A DNA stretch of 64,000 nt from Gordonia polyisoprenivorans NBRC 16320 = JCM 10675 (GCF_000241325.1 NZ_BAEI01000085.1:1-64000); one strand, 5' to 3'; shown: positions 50,933 through 60,397, counted from the stretch's first letter. Numbers and translations are program-made. The notes: generated by a model not told the origin, from the sequence alone.

Positions 50933-51873
50933 TGGCACGCCACTCCAGCGATCGCGATCCGAGCCTGTACATGGAACTCGACCGCAAACAGTGGCGTGAA
51001 CTGCGTGAATCGATGCCGATGGTGTTGACCTCCGACGAACTCGATCAGCTCGTCGGCCTCGGCGAACAGATCGACCTGACCGAGGTCGCCGAGGTCTACC
51101 TGCCGTTGTCGCGACTCATCCATCTGCAGGTGGCCGCGCGACAACGACTGTTCGCCGCGACCTCGACCTTCCTCGGCGACCGCCACGGAGAAAAGCAGGT
51201 CCCGTTCGTGATCGGCATCGCGGGCAGTGTCGCGGTGGGCAAGTCCACGACCGCGCGTGTGCTCGCGGCGCTACTCGCACGCTGGGAGTCGCACCCCAAG
51301 GTCGATCTCGTCACCACCGACGGCTTCTTGCTGCCGACCGCGGAGTTGGAACGTCGGGCCATCATGCACCGCAAGGGTTTTCCCGAGTCGTATGACCGTC
51401 GGGCGCTGTTGCGCTTTGTCACCGAGGTGAAATCGGGCGCCCGGGAGGTCACCGCGCCGGTCTATTCACACCTCACCTACGACATCGTTCCCGATGTCCG
51501 CCACTACATCCGCCAGCCCGACATCCTGATCCTGGAGGGGCTCAACGTCTTACAGACCGGCCCCACCCTGATGGTGTCGGACCTGTTCGACTTCTCGATC
51601 TACGTCGATGCCAAGACCGACGACATCGAGAAATGGTATATCTCCCGGTTCCTGCAGATGCGGTCGACATCGTTCGCCGACCCCAATTCGCACTTCCACC
51701 ACTACGCGTCGTTGACCGACGATCAGGCAATGATCGCCGCGCGCGACATCTGGACCTCCATCAACCTGCCCAACCTGCGCGAGAACATCTTGCCGACCCG
51801 CCCCCGAGCGAGCCTGGTACTCCGCAAGGACGCCGACCACTCGATCAATCGGGTTCGCCTGCGCAAGTTGTGA
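50932..51873 (+). CDS. coaA: Pantothenate kinase, type I
   Basis: First step of coenzyme A synthesis. 313 residues. P-loop [17 protein letters not shown] near 97, [42 protein letters not shown] and [20 protein letters not shown] are type I PanK hallmarks. Feedback inhibition by CoA is typical of the type. Backbone gene (Rv1092c). It may be translationally coupled to a 15-codon ORF ending at its start. Confidence 0.97.
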   Translation: MARHSSDRDPSLYMELDRKQWRELRESMPMVLTSDELDQLVGLGEQIDLTEVAEVYLPLSRLIHLQVAARQRLFAATSTFLGDRHGEKQVPFVIGIAGSVAVGKSTTARVLAALLARWESHPKVDLVTTDGFLLPTAELERRAIMHRKGFPESYDRRALLRFVTEVKSGAREVTAPVYSHLTYDIVPDVRHYIRQPDILILEGLNVLQTGPTLMVSDLFDFSIYVDAKTDDIEKWYISRFLQMRSTSFADPNSHFHHYASLTDDQAMIAARDIWTSINLPNLRENILPTRPRASLVLRKDADHSINRVRLRKL

Positions 51874-51888
51874 ACCCGCGGACACTCC

Positions 51889-52257
51889 CTAGCGAGCCCA
51901 GGGCGGAGTGATCGTCTCCCCGGAGTCGGTGACCGCGGTCAGGCCGGCCGGTGCGGTGACCCACACCGTCGCCTCCGCCGATCCCGGATTGTCCAGCCGC
52001 ACTCGCGATCCGGCTGGCACGTGGACGACCGACCCCGCCGCCAAGGTGTGCCGCCGACCATCAAGCTCGCACTCCGGCCCCCCGGTCAACACCAGAAAGA
52101 CCTCCTCGCGATCCACCCGATGCGCCGTGCCGATCTGTTCGGATTCCAGAACCGTTCGCCACGCACATAATTCGGCACTACCGCGCGACGGCGCCACAAA
52201 GGACTCGAACCGCGCACCATGCATTCCGTGAACCACCGGTCGAACGACGACAGACAT
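51889..52257 (-). CDS. Cupin-domain protein
   Basis: 122 residues from ATG 52257; GAGGAG sits eight bases upstream, and an earlier in-frame GTG (52266) lacks one. Single small cupin barrel: HRVDREEVFLVLTGGPECEL (first cupin motif) and GSVVHVPAGSRVRLDNPG (second motif). The metal His/Glu pattern is mostly kept. Divergent from a MarR regulator across a double operator, so it is probably the regulated gene. Substrate unknown; a binding or detoxifying role is inference. Confidence 0.85.
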   Translation of the reverse strand: MSVVVRPVVHGMHGARFESFVAPSRGSAELCAWRTVLESEQIGTAHRVDREEVFLVLTGGPECELDGRRHTLAAGSVVHVPAGSRVRLDNPGSAEATVWVTAPAGLTAVTDSGETITPPWAR

Positions 52258-52275
52258 GACAACCACTCCTCATCA

Positions 52276-52312
52276 GACAGTTAAACTGTCTTTATAAGAC
52301 AGCTAGACTGTC
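52276..52312. promoter_or_regulatory. Double MarR operator with marR promoter
   Basis: Two inverted repeats, GACAG-TTAAA-CTGTC (52276-52290) and GACAG-CTAGA-CTGTC (52298-52312), lie 22 bp apart, two helical turns, on one DNA face. TTAAAC (52281) and TAGACT (52304-52309), 17 bp apart, form the marR promoter, so the repressor would cover it. The predicted start (about 52316) coincides with the marR ATG. Confidence 0.75.
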
Positions 52313-52315
52313 CAC

Positions 52316-52768
52316 ATGTCAACCCCGGGTCCCCCGATGGCCGACCTTCCGTTCTTGCTGATGCGCGCACAGTCGGCGGTCACCGAACACATCAACTCCC
52401 GGATCGTGGCCCACGGACACCCGGGCCTGCGTCCGGTGCACGGACTGGTGTTTGCGCGGATCGCCTCCGCCGGGGCGACGGTCAACGAGATCGCCGCACA
52501 TCTCGGGGTCACCAAGCAATCGGCCGCCGCGATCGTGGAAACGCTGGAGGATCAGGGCTATGTCACACGCGGGCCGCATCCGACCGATCGGCGGGCGCGG
52601 CTGGTCGAACTCACCCGACGCGGTCGGGCGGTGACCCGGCTGGCCGCGCAGAGCGCCGCCGACGTCGCCGCCGACCTCGAGCGCGACATCGGGCACGACG
52701 CGATGGCGACGGTCGTCGGCGCATTGCAGCGGCTCGGCGCGGACGCCACTCCCCGCCCCCTGTGGTGA
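52316..52768 (+). CDS. MarR-family transcriptional regulator
   Basis: 150 residues. Winged helix: HGLVFARIASAGATVNEIAAH, recognition helix VTKQSAAAIVETLEDQGYV and wing RGPHPTDRRARLVELTRRG. Dimerising helices flank it. The promoter spacing places transcription start at the ATG, so the mRNA is probably leaderless. It probably represses itself and the divergent cupin gene through the paired operators. Confidence 0.93.
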   Translation: MSTPGPPMADLPFLLMRAQSAVTEHINSRIVAHGHPGLRPVHGLVFARIASAGATVNEIAAHLGVTKQSAAAIVETLEDQGYVTRGPHPTDRRARLVELTRRGRAVTRLAAQSAADVAADLERDIGHDAMATVVGALQRLGADATPRPLW

Positions 52769-52785
52769 CTCGTGTCGACGAAAAC

Positions 52786-53265
52786 TCAGGAATGCACTGT
52801 GCGCTCGTCGAGACCGGCGGGATAGCCCCCGGTGAGGGCAATCCGGTTCCAGACATTGATCATGGCGATCGATGCGAGCACCTGACCGAAGGCCTCGTCA
52901 CCGAACACCGAACGCACCCGCTCGTAGACCTCATCGGGCACCCCGTCGTCGCCGATTCGAGTAACGTATTCGGTCAACTCCAATGCCGCTCTGGACTTCT
53001 CGTCGAACATCGAAAGACATTCACGCCACACCCCGACCATCCCGAGGGTGATCGGATCCATGCCCAGACCGAGCGCATCGGAGAGATGCATGTGTAGACA
53101 GTACGCGCACCCGTTGAGTTGCGAAGCGCGGATCTTCATGAGTTCCACCAGCTCTCGATCGAGCCCATCCGCCGAGGCGCGCTGAAGGGCGACGAGCGCC
53201 TTGTAGACACCGGGGTTGGCCGTCGGCAACCAATAACGCACGCCATCAGGCGTCACCGGGCTCAT
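52786..53265 (-). CDS. Carboxymuconolactone decarboxylase/AhpD-like protein
   Basis: 159 residues. The AhpD signature ASQLNGCAYCLHMHLSDA carries the redox CxxC pair and the proton-relay His. Helical throughout. Members reduce peroxiredoxin or act on small organic compounds. It is coupled to the next upstream gene by ATGA (53265-53262). Ends 18 bp from the converging marR. Confidence 0.88.
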   Translation of the reverse strand: MSPVTPDGVRYWLPTANPGVYKALVALQRASADGLDRELVELMKIRASQLNGCAYCLHMHLSDALGLGMDPITLGMVGVWRECLSMFDEKSRAALELTEYVTRIGDDGVPDEVYERVRSVFGDEAFGQVLASIAMINVWNRIALTGGYPAGLDERTVHS

Positions 53266-54026
53266 CGCGACACCCGCTCACCGCGCCGGGCGAGCCAGGT
53301 CTCGACGGTTGTGTCGGTCTGCACGAACCCGTCGCGCGGCAACAACCCGTTCGTCCGAAGCGCCGGACCCCCGATACGCACCGGAATCACCCATCGTGGG
53401 GAACCGTCTTGACGAGCAACATCTTTCGCCAGATCGGCGAAGTCCAGTACCTCCGGCCCGGCCACCTCGACATCGCCGCGTGCGGGTTCGAGCGCCGCAT
53501 CAGCCACGGCGTCGGCGGCGTCGGCAGCAGCCAACGGCCGACACCTCATGCGCGGCACCATCGCCACCGGCCCCAGACTCATGCGCCCGAGCAGTTGCTC
53601 GGCGAGTTCGAACCATTGGGCCGAGTGCACCACCCTCAGCACCTCGGGCCCGAGCAACTCGCGGTAGACCCGCTCCTGCTCACCCTTGCCCTGGTAGTAG
53701 CCGAACTTCGCGTTGACCGCCGGATCGGCGGCATTGATGATCGACAGGCAGACAACACGGCCCACCCCGGCGGTGACCGCCCCCTCGGCGATCCGCCGCG
53801 CAGCCGTGCCGAAGAAGTCGACGGCGACCTTGGCACGAGTGGTCGTGACGTTGACACAATCGACGATGACATCGGCACCTGCGCACGCCTGCGCCACGCC
53901 GTCGCCGGTGTACGCATCGACACCGGCCGACCTCTGCGCGGCGACCACCTCGATCCCTCTGCCCTGCAACGTTTCGCCCAGGTGGCGTCCGATCTCACCG
54001 CTCGCCCCGAACACGACTGTCCGCAT
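53262..54026 (-). CDS. NAD(P)-binding Rossmann protein (NmrA/atypical SDR-like)
   Basis: 254 residues. N-terminal VVFGASGEIGRHLGETL is the Rossmann loop (GxxGxxG), followed by VIVDCVNVTT and the VVCLSIINA strand; YYQGKGEQERV supplies a YxxxK pair. NmrA-like atypical SDRs often bind NADPH without strong dehydrogenase activity. Forms a two-gene unit with the AhpD-like gene and is divergent from the MocR regulator 84 bp away, which would normally regulate it. Confidence 0.88.
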   Translation of the reverse strand: MRTVVFGASGEIGRHLGETLQGRGIEVVAAQRSAGVDAYTGDGVAQACAGADVIVDCVNVTTTRAKVAVDFFGTAARRIAEGAVTAGVGRVVCLSIINAADPAVNAKFGYYQGKGEQERVYRELLGPEVLRVVHSAQWFELAEQLLGRMSLGPVAMVPRMRCRPLAAADAADAVADAALEPARGDVEVAGPEVLDFADLAKDVARQDGSPRWVIPVRIGGPALRTNGLLPRDGFVQTDTTVETWLARRGERVSR

Positions 54027-54109
54027 CCCTTGCCTCCTCCGGTTTCACATCTCGAGTGTCGTGTCACCTACGGTAGGGAGTAATTGCACCGGAAAAGAGG
54101 TCCAATCCG

Positions 54110-55644
54110 ATGGCCGAAAAGAAGGTCAATTCGACCGAGGGCGACCCGTGGGAGCGTGTGGCGGCACGCCTGGGCACCGACCTGTTCCTCGATCTCCAGC
54201 CGGACCCGTCGACGACGGCACGAGGACGCGGAGCCATGCGACGCCGCGCTCTCGCCGACGCCCTGCGCGACGCCATCTCCGATGGTCGGCTACCCCCGGG
54301 AACCATGGTGCCGCCGTACCGGTCGCTGGCCGCCGATCTCGGACTCGCCCGCGGCACGGTGGCGGCCGTGTACGCCGAACTCGTTGCCGAGGGCCGCCTC
54401 ACCGCGCGTCAGGGCTCGGGCACACGAGTGGCCGGCGGGATACATCCGCAGCCGGCAGTCTGGCGCCACCAACGGTCACCCTGCCCACTGCAGACCACGA
54501 TTTCGCTCTCGGGCAACCGAATCCGTCGCTGTTTCCGCGGTCGGCGTGGGCTGCCTCGACACGACGTGTACTGAACGGCGCCTCCGACTCCGTCTTCGCG
54601 CCGTCGGCACCCAACGGCAGCGAGACACTGCGCACCGAACTGGCCGCCTACCTCGCCCGTGCCCGCGGCGTCCGGACCAGCCCGGACTGCATCGTGTTGA
54701 CCACCTCGGTCAGTGGGTCGCTGGATCTGTTGTCGCGCACCGTGTTCGGGAGGAAAGTGGCTGTCGAAAGCCACGGCCTGCCGTTCCATCGGGAGGTCAT
54801 CGCCCGGCGCGGTGTCGGCACCTCGCCGCTACCCGTCGATGCCCGGGGTGCCGACGTGTCGCGTCTGGCCGACTCCGGCGTCGACGCCGTCGTGCTGACG
54901 CCGAGTCATCAGTATCCGTTCGGCGTGGCACTGGCACCGGATCGGCGCGCGGAGGTCGTCAAGTGGGCCACGCGTACCGACGCGGTGATCGTCGAAGACG
55001 ACTACGACGGCGAGTTGCGCTACGACCGTGACCCGGTGGGAGCGCTGCAGGGTCTCGCACCCGACTCGGTGATCCAGACCGGATCGGTGAGCAAGAGCCT
55101 CTCGCCCGCGGTGCGGATCGGCTGGCTCGTCCTGCCACCGCGGCTGGTGTCGTCGGTCATGTGGGCCAAGGGGGTTCGCGAGCCGGACGCCTCGATCGTC
55201 GATCAGCTCGTGCTCGCCGACATGATCGCGGCCGGCACCTACGACACCCACATCCGGCGCAGCCGTCAGTTCTATCGCGCGCGGCGCGATCACCTCATCG
55301 CCCGGCTCGCCGCCCATGGGATCGAGGTGTCCGGCATCGCGGCCGGCCTGCATGCGGTGATCCCGCTGCCGGTCGACGTCGAGCACCGACTCCTGCGGGA
55401 CTGTCACGCACGGGGTTTCGCCTTCGGCGGCCTCGACGCCATGCGCCACCCCGACGCCGATCCGCCCGTCGACGAGAACGGCGTCGCTCAGGGCGGGCTG
55501 GTCGTCGGATTCGCGAGTCCGGCCAACTCGACCTTCGTCCGCGACGTCGACGCCCTCGCCACCCTGATCACCGAGTACCGCTTACCGACGAAGTGCCCGG
55601 AGCTACTTACCGAATCGCCGATTCCGGGCTGCGTAATCGCGTAG
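54110..55644 (+). pseudogene. MocR/PdxR-type regulator, frameshifted
   Basis: The GntR winged-helix half is in one frame from ATG 54110 (good SD GGAAAAGAGG): RALADALRDAISDGRLPPG, LGLARGTVAAVYAELVAEG to GSGTRVAGG, about 110 codons. The aminotransferase-like half is in the -1 frame from about 54451 to 55644 (LGQPNPSLFP, IVEDDYDGELRYDRDP, QTGSVSKSLSPAVRIGWLV with the PLP lysine). The frames exchange somewhere between 54430 and 54466, so one base appears deleted in the linker (or two inserted). No slippery heptamer is evident. A MocR protein needs both halves. The gene may be broken or the sequence may have an error. The last 42 bp overlap the converging uppS end. Confidence 0.85.
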
Positions 55645-56412
55645 TGCGCGCAGGAAGTCCACCCGGCGGAACTCCGGCCAGTACGCGTCGGTGAACCAGA
55701 TCTCCGAATACGCGCTCTGCCACAGCAGGAATCCGGAGAGCCGCTGCTCTCCGGACGTGCGGATGACCAGATCCGGATCGGGCTGCCCCTTGGTGTAGAG
55801 GTTGCGGTCGATGGCCTCCACCGTGACCGCGTCGATCATCTGCTCGGGCGTCCCGCCGTGGGCTTTGCACTCCGCGAGCAGCGCGCGCACGGCGTCGACG
55901 ATCTCCTGACGCCCGCCGTAGCCGACGGCAACGTTGACGTTCATGCCGTCGCGGCCCCGGGTGCGTTCGGAGGCACTGCGCAGCCGCTGCGCGACCGCCT
56001 CCGGCAGCTGATCGAGCGTGCCGACGATGCGCACCTGCCAGTCGCCGGCCGGTGCCTCGGGGTCGGCGTCGTCGGCGGGCCGGGAAATCTCGTCGACGAT
56101 GTCGGGCACGATCTCCATCAGCGCGTCGAGTTCCTCGGATTCACGCTGCAGGTTCTCCGTCGACAGTAGGTAGATGGTGACCGTCTCGATTCCCAGCTCG
56201 GCACACCATCCGAGCATGTCGGCTATCCGGCGCGCACCGACCCGGTGGCCGTGGCTGACGTCCTCGAAACCGGCTTCGCGGGCCCACCGCCGGTTTCCAT
56301 CGCAGATGATCGCGACGTGGCGCGGCAGGCGGGTGGTGTCCATCAGCTGGACCAGACGTCGCTCGTACACGGTGAGCATCGGGCCGCGCAGGCGATCGGG
56401 AAGCAGTTTCAT
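55603..56412 (-). CDS. cis-Isoprenyl diphosphate synthase (Rv1086-like, UppS family)
   Basis: 269 residues. The UppS signature LPRHVAIICDGNRRWA has catalytic Asp38; VTIYLLSTENLQRES, VAVGYGGRQEIVDAVR and PDLVIRTSGEQRLSGFLLWQ complete the active site. It adds IPP in cis configuration to an allylic diphosphate. M. tuberculosis has two such enzymes; the one next to hemolysin III (Rv1086) makes Z,E-farnesyl diphosphate, the other decaprenyl diphosphate. Here it too is adjacent to hemolysin III, so the short-chain product is likely. It feeds decaprenyl phosphate for cell-wall assembly. Confidence 0.92.
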   Translation of the reverse strand: MKLLPDRLRGPMLTVYERRLVQLMDTTRLPRHVAIICDGNRRWAREAGFEDVSHGHRVGARRIADMLGWCAELGIETVTIYLLSTENLQRESEELDALMEIVPDIVDEISRPADDADPEAPAGDWQVRIVGTLDQLPEAVAQRLRSASERTRGRDGMNVNVAVGYGGRQEIVDAVRALLAECKAHGGTPEQMIDAVTVEAIDRNLYTKGQPDPDLVIRTSGEQRLSGFLLWQSAYSEIWFTDAYWPEFRRVDFLRALRDYAARNRRFGK

Positions 56413-56512
56413 CGCGACCCAGATTAGCCGCGCCCGGTCGCGGGCGTGTGCGGTCGTCGGCGTCGGGACGCCCGGGAGGCGATCGCCACATCGTCATGCA
56501 GACCGCGTAAGT

Positions 56513-56524
56513 TACGGTACCGTA
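56513..56524. promoter_or_regulatory. Perfect palindrome upstream of hemolysin III
   Basis: TACGGTACCGTA is a 12-bp perfect palindrome 11 bp before ATG 56535 and 100 bp upstream of uppS. It is a plausible TetR-type operator in the divergent promoter region; the cognate regulator is unknown. Confidence 0.4.
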
Positions 56525-56534
56525 GGTTCCTGTG

Positions 56535-57200
56535 ATGACCGTACTGACCACCCCAGTGGCCGATCGGCCGAGGTTGCGGGGCGTGATCCATCAGTACGCG
56601 GCCTTCGTGGCCGCGGCCTGCGGTATCGCCGTGGTGATCGGCGCTGCACTCCTGCGCGGCGCCGCCGCATCGACGGCGTGTGCGATCTATGCGATCACCA
56701 TCGTCGGTCTCTTCGGCGTGTCGGCGACCTATCACCGCGTGCACTGGAAGACCGTCCGCGCCCAGATCCGCATGAAGCGCGCCGACCATTCGATGATCTT
56801 CCTGTTCATCGCCGGCACGTACACACCGTTCTGTGTGGTCGCCCTGCCGTCCCCGCTGCGATGGTGGGTGCTCGGGATCGTGTGGATCGGTGCCGTCGCC
56901 GGGGTGGTGCTGAAGATCGTCTGGCCCGCGGCACCACGCTGGCTCGGCGTGGCGCTCTACGTTCTGCTCGGTTGGGTCATCGTCGCCGTCGCCCCGAGCC
57001 TGGTGACCCACGCGGGGGTCACCGTCATGGTGTTACTCGCCCTCGGTGGGATCTTCTACACCGTCGGCGGCATCCTCTATGCGCTACGACGTCCCAACCC
57101 GTGGCCGGCGACCTTCGGTCACCACGAGGTCTTCCACGTGTGCACCGCGATCGCGGCGCTGCTGCACTACATCGCGGTGTGGTTGGTGCTGGCTGCCTGA
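56535..57200 (+). CDS. Hemolysin III/TrhA-family membrane protein
   Basis: 221 residues from ATG 56535 (GTG 56532 also possible). Seven membrane helices of the HlyIII/PAQR family. Metal-site residues: VSATYHRVHW, ADHSMIFLFIAGTYTPF and the C-terminal HHEVFHVCTAIAALLHY, the three-His cluster characteristic of PAQR-type hydrolases. Function in bacteria is unclear (proposed membrane homeostasis). Backbone gene (Rv1085c). Its 3' end overlaps the converging ATPase gene by 34 bp. Confidence 0.92.
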   Translation: MTVLTTPVADRPRLRGVIHQYAAFVAAACGIAVVIGAALLRGAAASTACAIYAITIVGLFGVSATYHRVHWKTVRAQIRMKRADHSMIFLFIAGTYTPFCVVALPSPLRWWVLGIVWIGAVAGVVLKIVWPAAPRWLGVALYVLLGWVIVAVAPSLVTHAGVTVMVLLALGGIFYTVGGILYALRRPNPWPATFGHHEVFHVCTAIAALLHYIAVWLVLAA

Positions 57201-57976
57201 TCGGCCCGGTCTCCGGTGGCGAGCGCACGCAGGTACCGCACGTGCACGACGCCGTCGTCGCCGGTACTCACCTGCACATCGACGCCATACACCGCGGCGA
57301 CGAGTTCGGCCGTCAGTACCTCGGCCGGGGCGCCGAATGCCACCATCCGTCCGTGGTCGAGAACGAGGACGCGGGTGCAGAACATGGCCGCGAGATTGAG
57401 ATCGTGCAACGCGATGTAGCTGGTCACCGGTAGACGGGCGACGAGATCGAGCAGGTCGAGCTGGTGTGCGATGTCGAGATGATTCGTGGGCTCGTCCAGC
57501 AGGAGTTCGGCGGGTTCCTGCGCAAGTGCGCGTGCGATCTGCGCACGCTGCCGTTCGCCACCGGACAAGGTGTGCCACCGGCGGTCGGCCTTGTCGGTCA
57601 ACCCCGTCCTCGCCAGCGCCTGATCGATGATGACCTCGGCGTCATCGCCACCGAACATCGAACCGTGCGGGGTCCGGCCCAGCCGCACCACGTCGCGGAC
57701 GCAGATGTCGACGTCGGTACTCGCATGCTGGGAGACCACCGCCACCCGACGGGCGACGTGCCTGCGGCGCAGCCCGGCCAGGTCGGCATCGTCCAACAAC
57801 ACCTGACCGTCGTCGGGCCGAGACAGCCCACCGAGAATCCGGAGCAACGACGACTTCCCGGATCCGTTGGGACCCAGCACACCGATCGTCTCGCCCTCCT
57901 GCGGGATGAGCGTGACGCCGTCGAGGACCAGCTGACCCCCACGCGACCAGCACACCGACAAGGCTCGAATGGTCAT
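57167..57976 (-). CDS. Corrinoid-type ABC transporter ATP-binding protein (operon 1)
   Basis: 269 residues from ATG 57976. Walker A LGPNGSGKSSLLRIL, signature LSGGERQRAQIARAL, Walker B LLLDEPTNHLDI, H-loop LHDLNLAA; FecE/BtuD type. ATGA overlap couples it to the permease. Last gene of operon 1. Specificity for cobalamin or another corrinoid follows from the cobalamin riboswitch upstream of the operon. Confidence 0.9.
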   Translation of the reverse strand: MTIRALSVCWSRGGQLVLDGVTLIPQEGETIGVLGPNGSGKSSLLRILGGLSRPDDGQVLLDDADLAGLRRRHVARRVAVVSQHASTDVDICVRDVVRLGRTPHGSMFGGDDAEVIIDQALARTGLTDKADRRWHTLSGGERQRAQIARALAQEPAELLLDEPTNHLDIAHQLDLLDLVARLPVTSYIALHDLNLAAMFCTRVLVLDHGRMVAFGAPAEVLTAELVAAVYGVDVQVSTGDDGVVHVRYLRALATGDRADQAASTNHTAM

Positions 57977-59049
57977 GCGGGCCTGCGCATCCGGAACAGC
58001 AGCAGCGCAAAGACCGGTACCCCGATGAGAGCGGTGACCACACCCACCGGAACCTCTTGTGGCGCGAACACCGTGCGCGAGATCGTATCGACCCAGATCA
58101 TGAAGATCGCTCCGGTCAGCGCGACCGCCGGCAACAGCCGCCGATGGCCGACGCCCACCAGCAGCCGGGTGGCGTGCGGCAGCACCAGACCGACGAAGCC
58201 GATGGCTCCGACGGCACTGACCAGGGTGGCGGTCACCAGAGCGACGATCGTCAGCATCGTCGCGCGCTCGCGCGCCACCGAGATCCCCAGTGTCGCCGCG
58301 GCACTGGTGCCGAAGGTGAACGCATCCAACGCCCGGGCCCGCCACAGACACATGGTCAGACCGATCATGGTGGCCGTCGCACAGATCGCGACCTGTCGCC
58401 AGGTGACCCCCGACATCGAACCCAACAGCCAGAACAGGATTCCGCGTGTCCGTTCGGCATCAGCGGAGGAGATCACGATGAATGACGTCAGCGACGAGAA
58501 CAATTGGGTGCCCGCGACGCCCGCCAACACAATGCGCGACGTACCGCCGCCGGCTCCCCACGCCAAGAGCATGACGAGCACGAACGAGATCACCGCACCG
58601 ACGAACGCCCCGCCCGACAGCGACAGCGCCCCGGCCCCCGCGCCCAGCACGACCACCGCGACCGCGCCGGTCGACGCTCCCGAGGACACGCCGAGAACAT
58701 ACGGGTCGGCAAGCGGGTTGCGCAGCAGCGACTGCATGATGACGCCGCACAGCGCGAGCCCGGTACCGCACACCGCGGCCATCAGGGCCCGCGGAACCCG
58801 CAACTCCCACACGATCCCCTGCCGAACCCGGGACAACTCCGACTCCGGCCCACCGAGATGAGCGAACACCACCCGGTAGACATCGGCGATCGACAGATCG
58901 GCGACGCCGATGGTCACCGACGTGCCCAACGACAGGACTAGAGCAACCACGCCGATCACCCACCCCAGCCGATACCAGCGTGCGCCACCGACCGGCGTAC
59001 GGGGCACCCGGAGTCGGCGGGCCACGGCCGGCGCCGCCGATGGACTCAC
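57973..59049 (-). CDS. Corrinoid-type ABC transporter permease, FecCD family (operon 1)
   Basis: 358 residues from GTG 59049 (GTGA overlap with the binding protein stop). About ten membrane helices; FecCD/BtuC motifs LLRNPLADPYVLGVSSGAS, GAIGFVGLVLPHATRLLVG. A longer reading upstream to 59385 overlaps the binding-protein gene and is rejected. Confidence 0.92.
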   Translation of the reverse strand: MSPSAAPAVARRLRVPRTPVGGARWYRLGWVIGVVALVLSLGTSVTIGVADLSIADVYRVVFAHLGGPESELSRVRQGIVWELRVPRALMAAVCGTGLALCGVIMQSLLRNPLADPYVLGVSSGASTGAVAVVVLGAGAGALSLSGGAFVGAVISFVLVMLLAWGAGGGTSRIVLAGVAGTQLFSSLTSFIVISSADAERTRGILFWLLGSMSGVTWRQVAICATATMIGLTMCLWRARALDAFTFGTSAAATLGISVARERATMLTIVALVTATLVSAVGAIGFVGLVLPHATRLLVGVGHRRLLPAVALTGAIFMIWVDTISRTVFAPQEVPVGVVTALIGVPVFALLLFRMRRPA

Positions 59050-60086
59050 CCCGTCAGACCCCACTGCCGCAACGCCTTTGCCGTCTTCTCGATACCGTCC
59101 ACGGTACGTATGGAGGGATTCATGTCCGCACCGTTGACGACGATGTAGCGACGATGACGCACTGCATCGAGTTCGCGGGTGACCGGGTTCGATTCGAGGA
59201 AGGCGATTTTGGAGTCGAGGGCGTCGCCGTCGATGCTGCGTCGACTCAGATCGGCGAGGACGAGTGCAGTGGGGTCCGCATCGGCGATGCTCTCCCAACT
59301 CACCTGCGGCCATTCGTCGGTCGTGTCCGCGTAGACATTTCGTGCTCCGACGGACCTGGCGATGACACCGGAGGAGCCACAGCATCCGGCCATGTACGGC
59401 GTTTTGATGTCGGCGAACCAGAACGCCAGCGACACGTGCTCGGCGTTCAGTCCGCGTGCGGCGTCGTCATATCGCTGCTGCAGCGAGGAGACGAGCGAAT
59501 CGCCGCGGTCTCCGACACCGAAGATCCGGGCGAGTTCCCGGATCTCGCGATACACCAGGTCCATGGTGAACGGTTCCGACCGTGCGCCGTCGGCGTTGAC
59601 ACTCTTGTCGGACCTGCCGACGCAATCGGTGGGCGAGAGATAGCTGGGAACCCCGAGCTTGGCGAACTGGTCCCGGTCGGCGACGCCACCGGGGCCCAGC
59701 GTCCCGCCGAAAGACGCTGTCACGAAATCCGGTTCGGTGGCCAGGACCGACTCCAGTGAGGGTTTGTTGTCGGCCAGGCGCGGTACCGTCGAATTGGCCT
59801 CGGCGAGATCGGCCTTCACCGGGTCCGTCCATGTCGCCGTACCCACCATCCGATCGGCGAGCCCGAGCGACAACAAGATCTCCGTCGACCCTTGATTGAG
59901 CGAGACCACCCGTTGCGGCGGCGCGTCCACCGTCACCGTGCGGCCGCAGTTGTCGAGCGAGACCGCATCGGAGGTCACCGAATCGTCACCGGATTCCGAT
60001 GTCGAACAAGATCCGACGCACACCGCCACCACCGCGATGACGCCGACGAACAGTCGGCGCAGGCGACCCGACCGAGACACACCCAT
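59046..60086 (-). CDS. Corrinoid-type ABC substrate-binding lipoprotein (operon 1)
   Basis: 346 residues from ATG 60086 (AAAGGG upstream). Lipobox VCVGSC near residue 28. BtuF/FepB fold: VVSLNQGSTEILLSLGLADR then VPRLADNKPSLESVLATEPDFV. It should capture a corrinoid outside the membrane. First gene of operon 1, about 110 nt after the riboswitch hairpin. Confidence 0.9.
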   Translation of the reverse strand: MGVSRSGRLRRLFVGVIAVVAVCVGSCSTSESGDDSVTSDAVSLDNCGRTVTVDAPPQRVVSLNQGSTEILLSLGLADRMVGTATWTDPVKADLAEANSTVPRLADNKPSLESVLATEPDFVTASFGGTLGPGGVADRDQFAKLGVPSYLSPTDCVGRSDKSVNADGARSEPFTMDLVYREIRELARIFGVGDRGDSLVSSLQQRYDDAARGLNAEHVSLAFWFADIKTPYMAGCCGSSGVIARSVGARNVYADTTDEWPQVSWESIADADPTALVLADLSRRSIDGDALDSKIAFLESNPVTRELDAVRHRRYIVVNGADMNPSIRTVDGIEKTAKALRQWGLTG

Positions 60087-60192
60087 GAGCACCCTTTCTG
60101 GGCAGGATCATCGACGGCGTCGACACCGGCTTCCACCCCGAAGGGCATCGCAACGGCGAAGCGCACCGACCTGATCCCGCGAGGTCAATGGC

Positions 60193-60214
60193 GGCCGCGG
60201 CGCCCGCCGCGGCC
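60193..60214 (-). terminator. Expression-platform hairpin of riboswitch 1
   Basis: GGCCGCGGCG (60193-60202) and CGCCGCGGCC (60205-60214) pair over 9-10 bp with a very short loop, just after the B12 box. It fits a ligand-dependent terminator; no T tract. Confidence 0.55.
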
Positions 60215-60397
60215 ACGCCGGCAGGTCTTCGGACTCCGGACCCGGTACGTTGCGCACCACCTACCGGCGGCCGCTTCCCAGGTCGTCACAACCCAGTGCT
60301 GTGTGGCCGCTGTCGTTTCCGTCACCGCTGCGGGGCAGTCCTGGATTCACACCAGATTCCCTCTTGGTCAACCGGACGAACCGGATGAAACCGACGC
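60215..60397 (-). ncRNA. Cobalamin riboswitch 1
   Basis: Minus-strand leader of operon 1. The B12 box AGTCCGAAGACCTGCCG reads from 60235 to 60219, and the upstream conserved block GGTGTGAATCCAG-GACT-GCCCCGCA is at 60355-60330, with CGGTGACGGAAACGACAGCGG next to it; these are core cobalamin aptamer elements. A -10 TATCCT (60409-60404) gives a start near 60397. Cobalamin binding would reduce expression of the transporter. Confidence 0.92.

Noticed and set aside
54430-54466. Programmed -1 frameshift in the MocR gene
   Set aside because: No slippery heptamer or following pseudoknot was found; MocR proteins are not known to use frameshifting.
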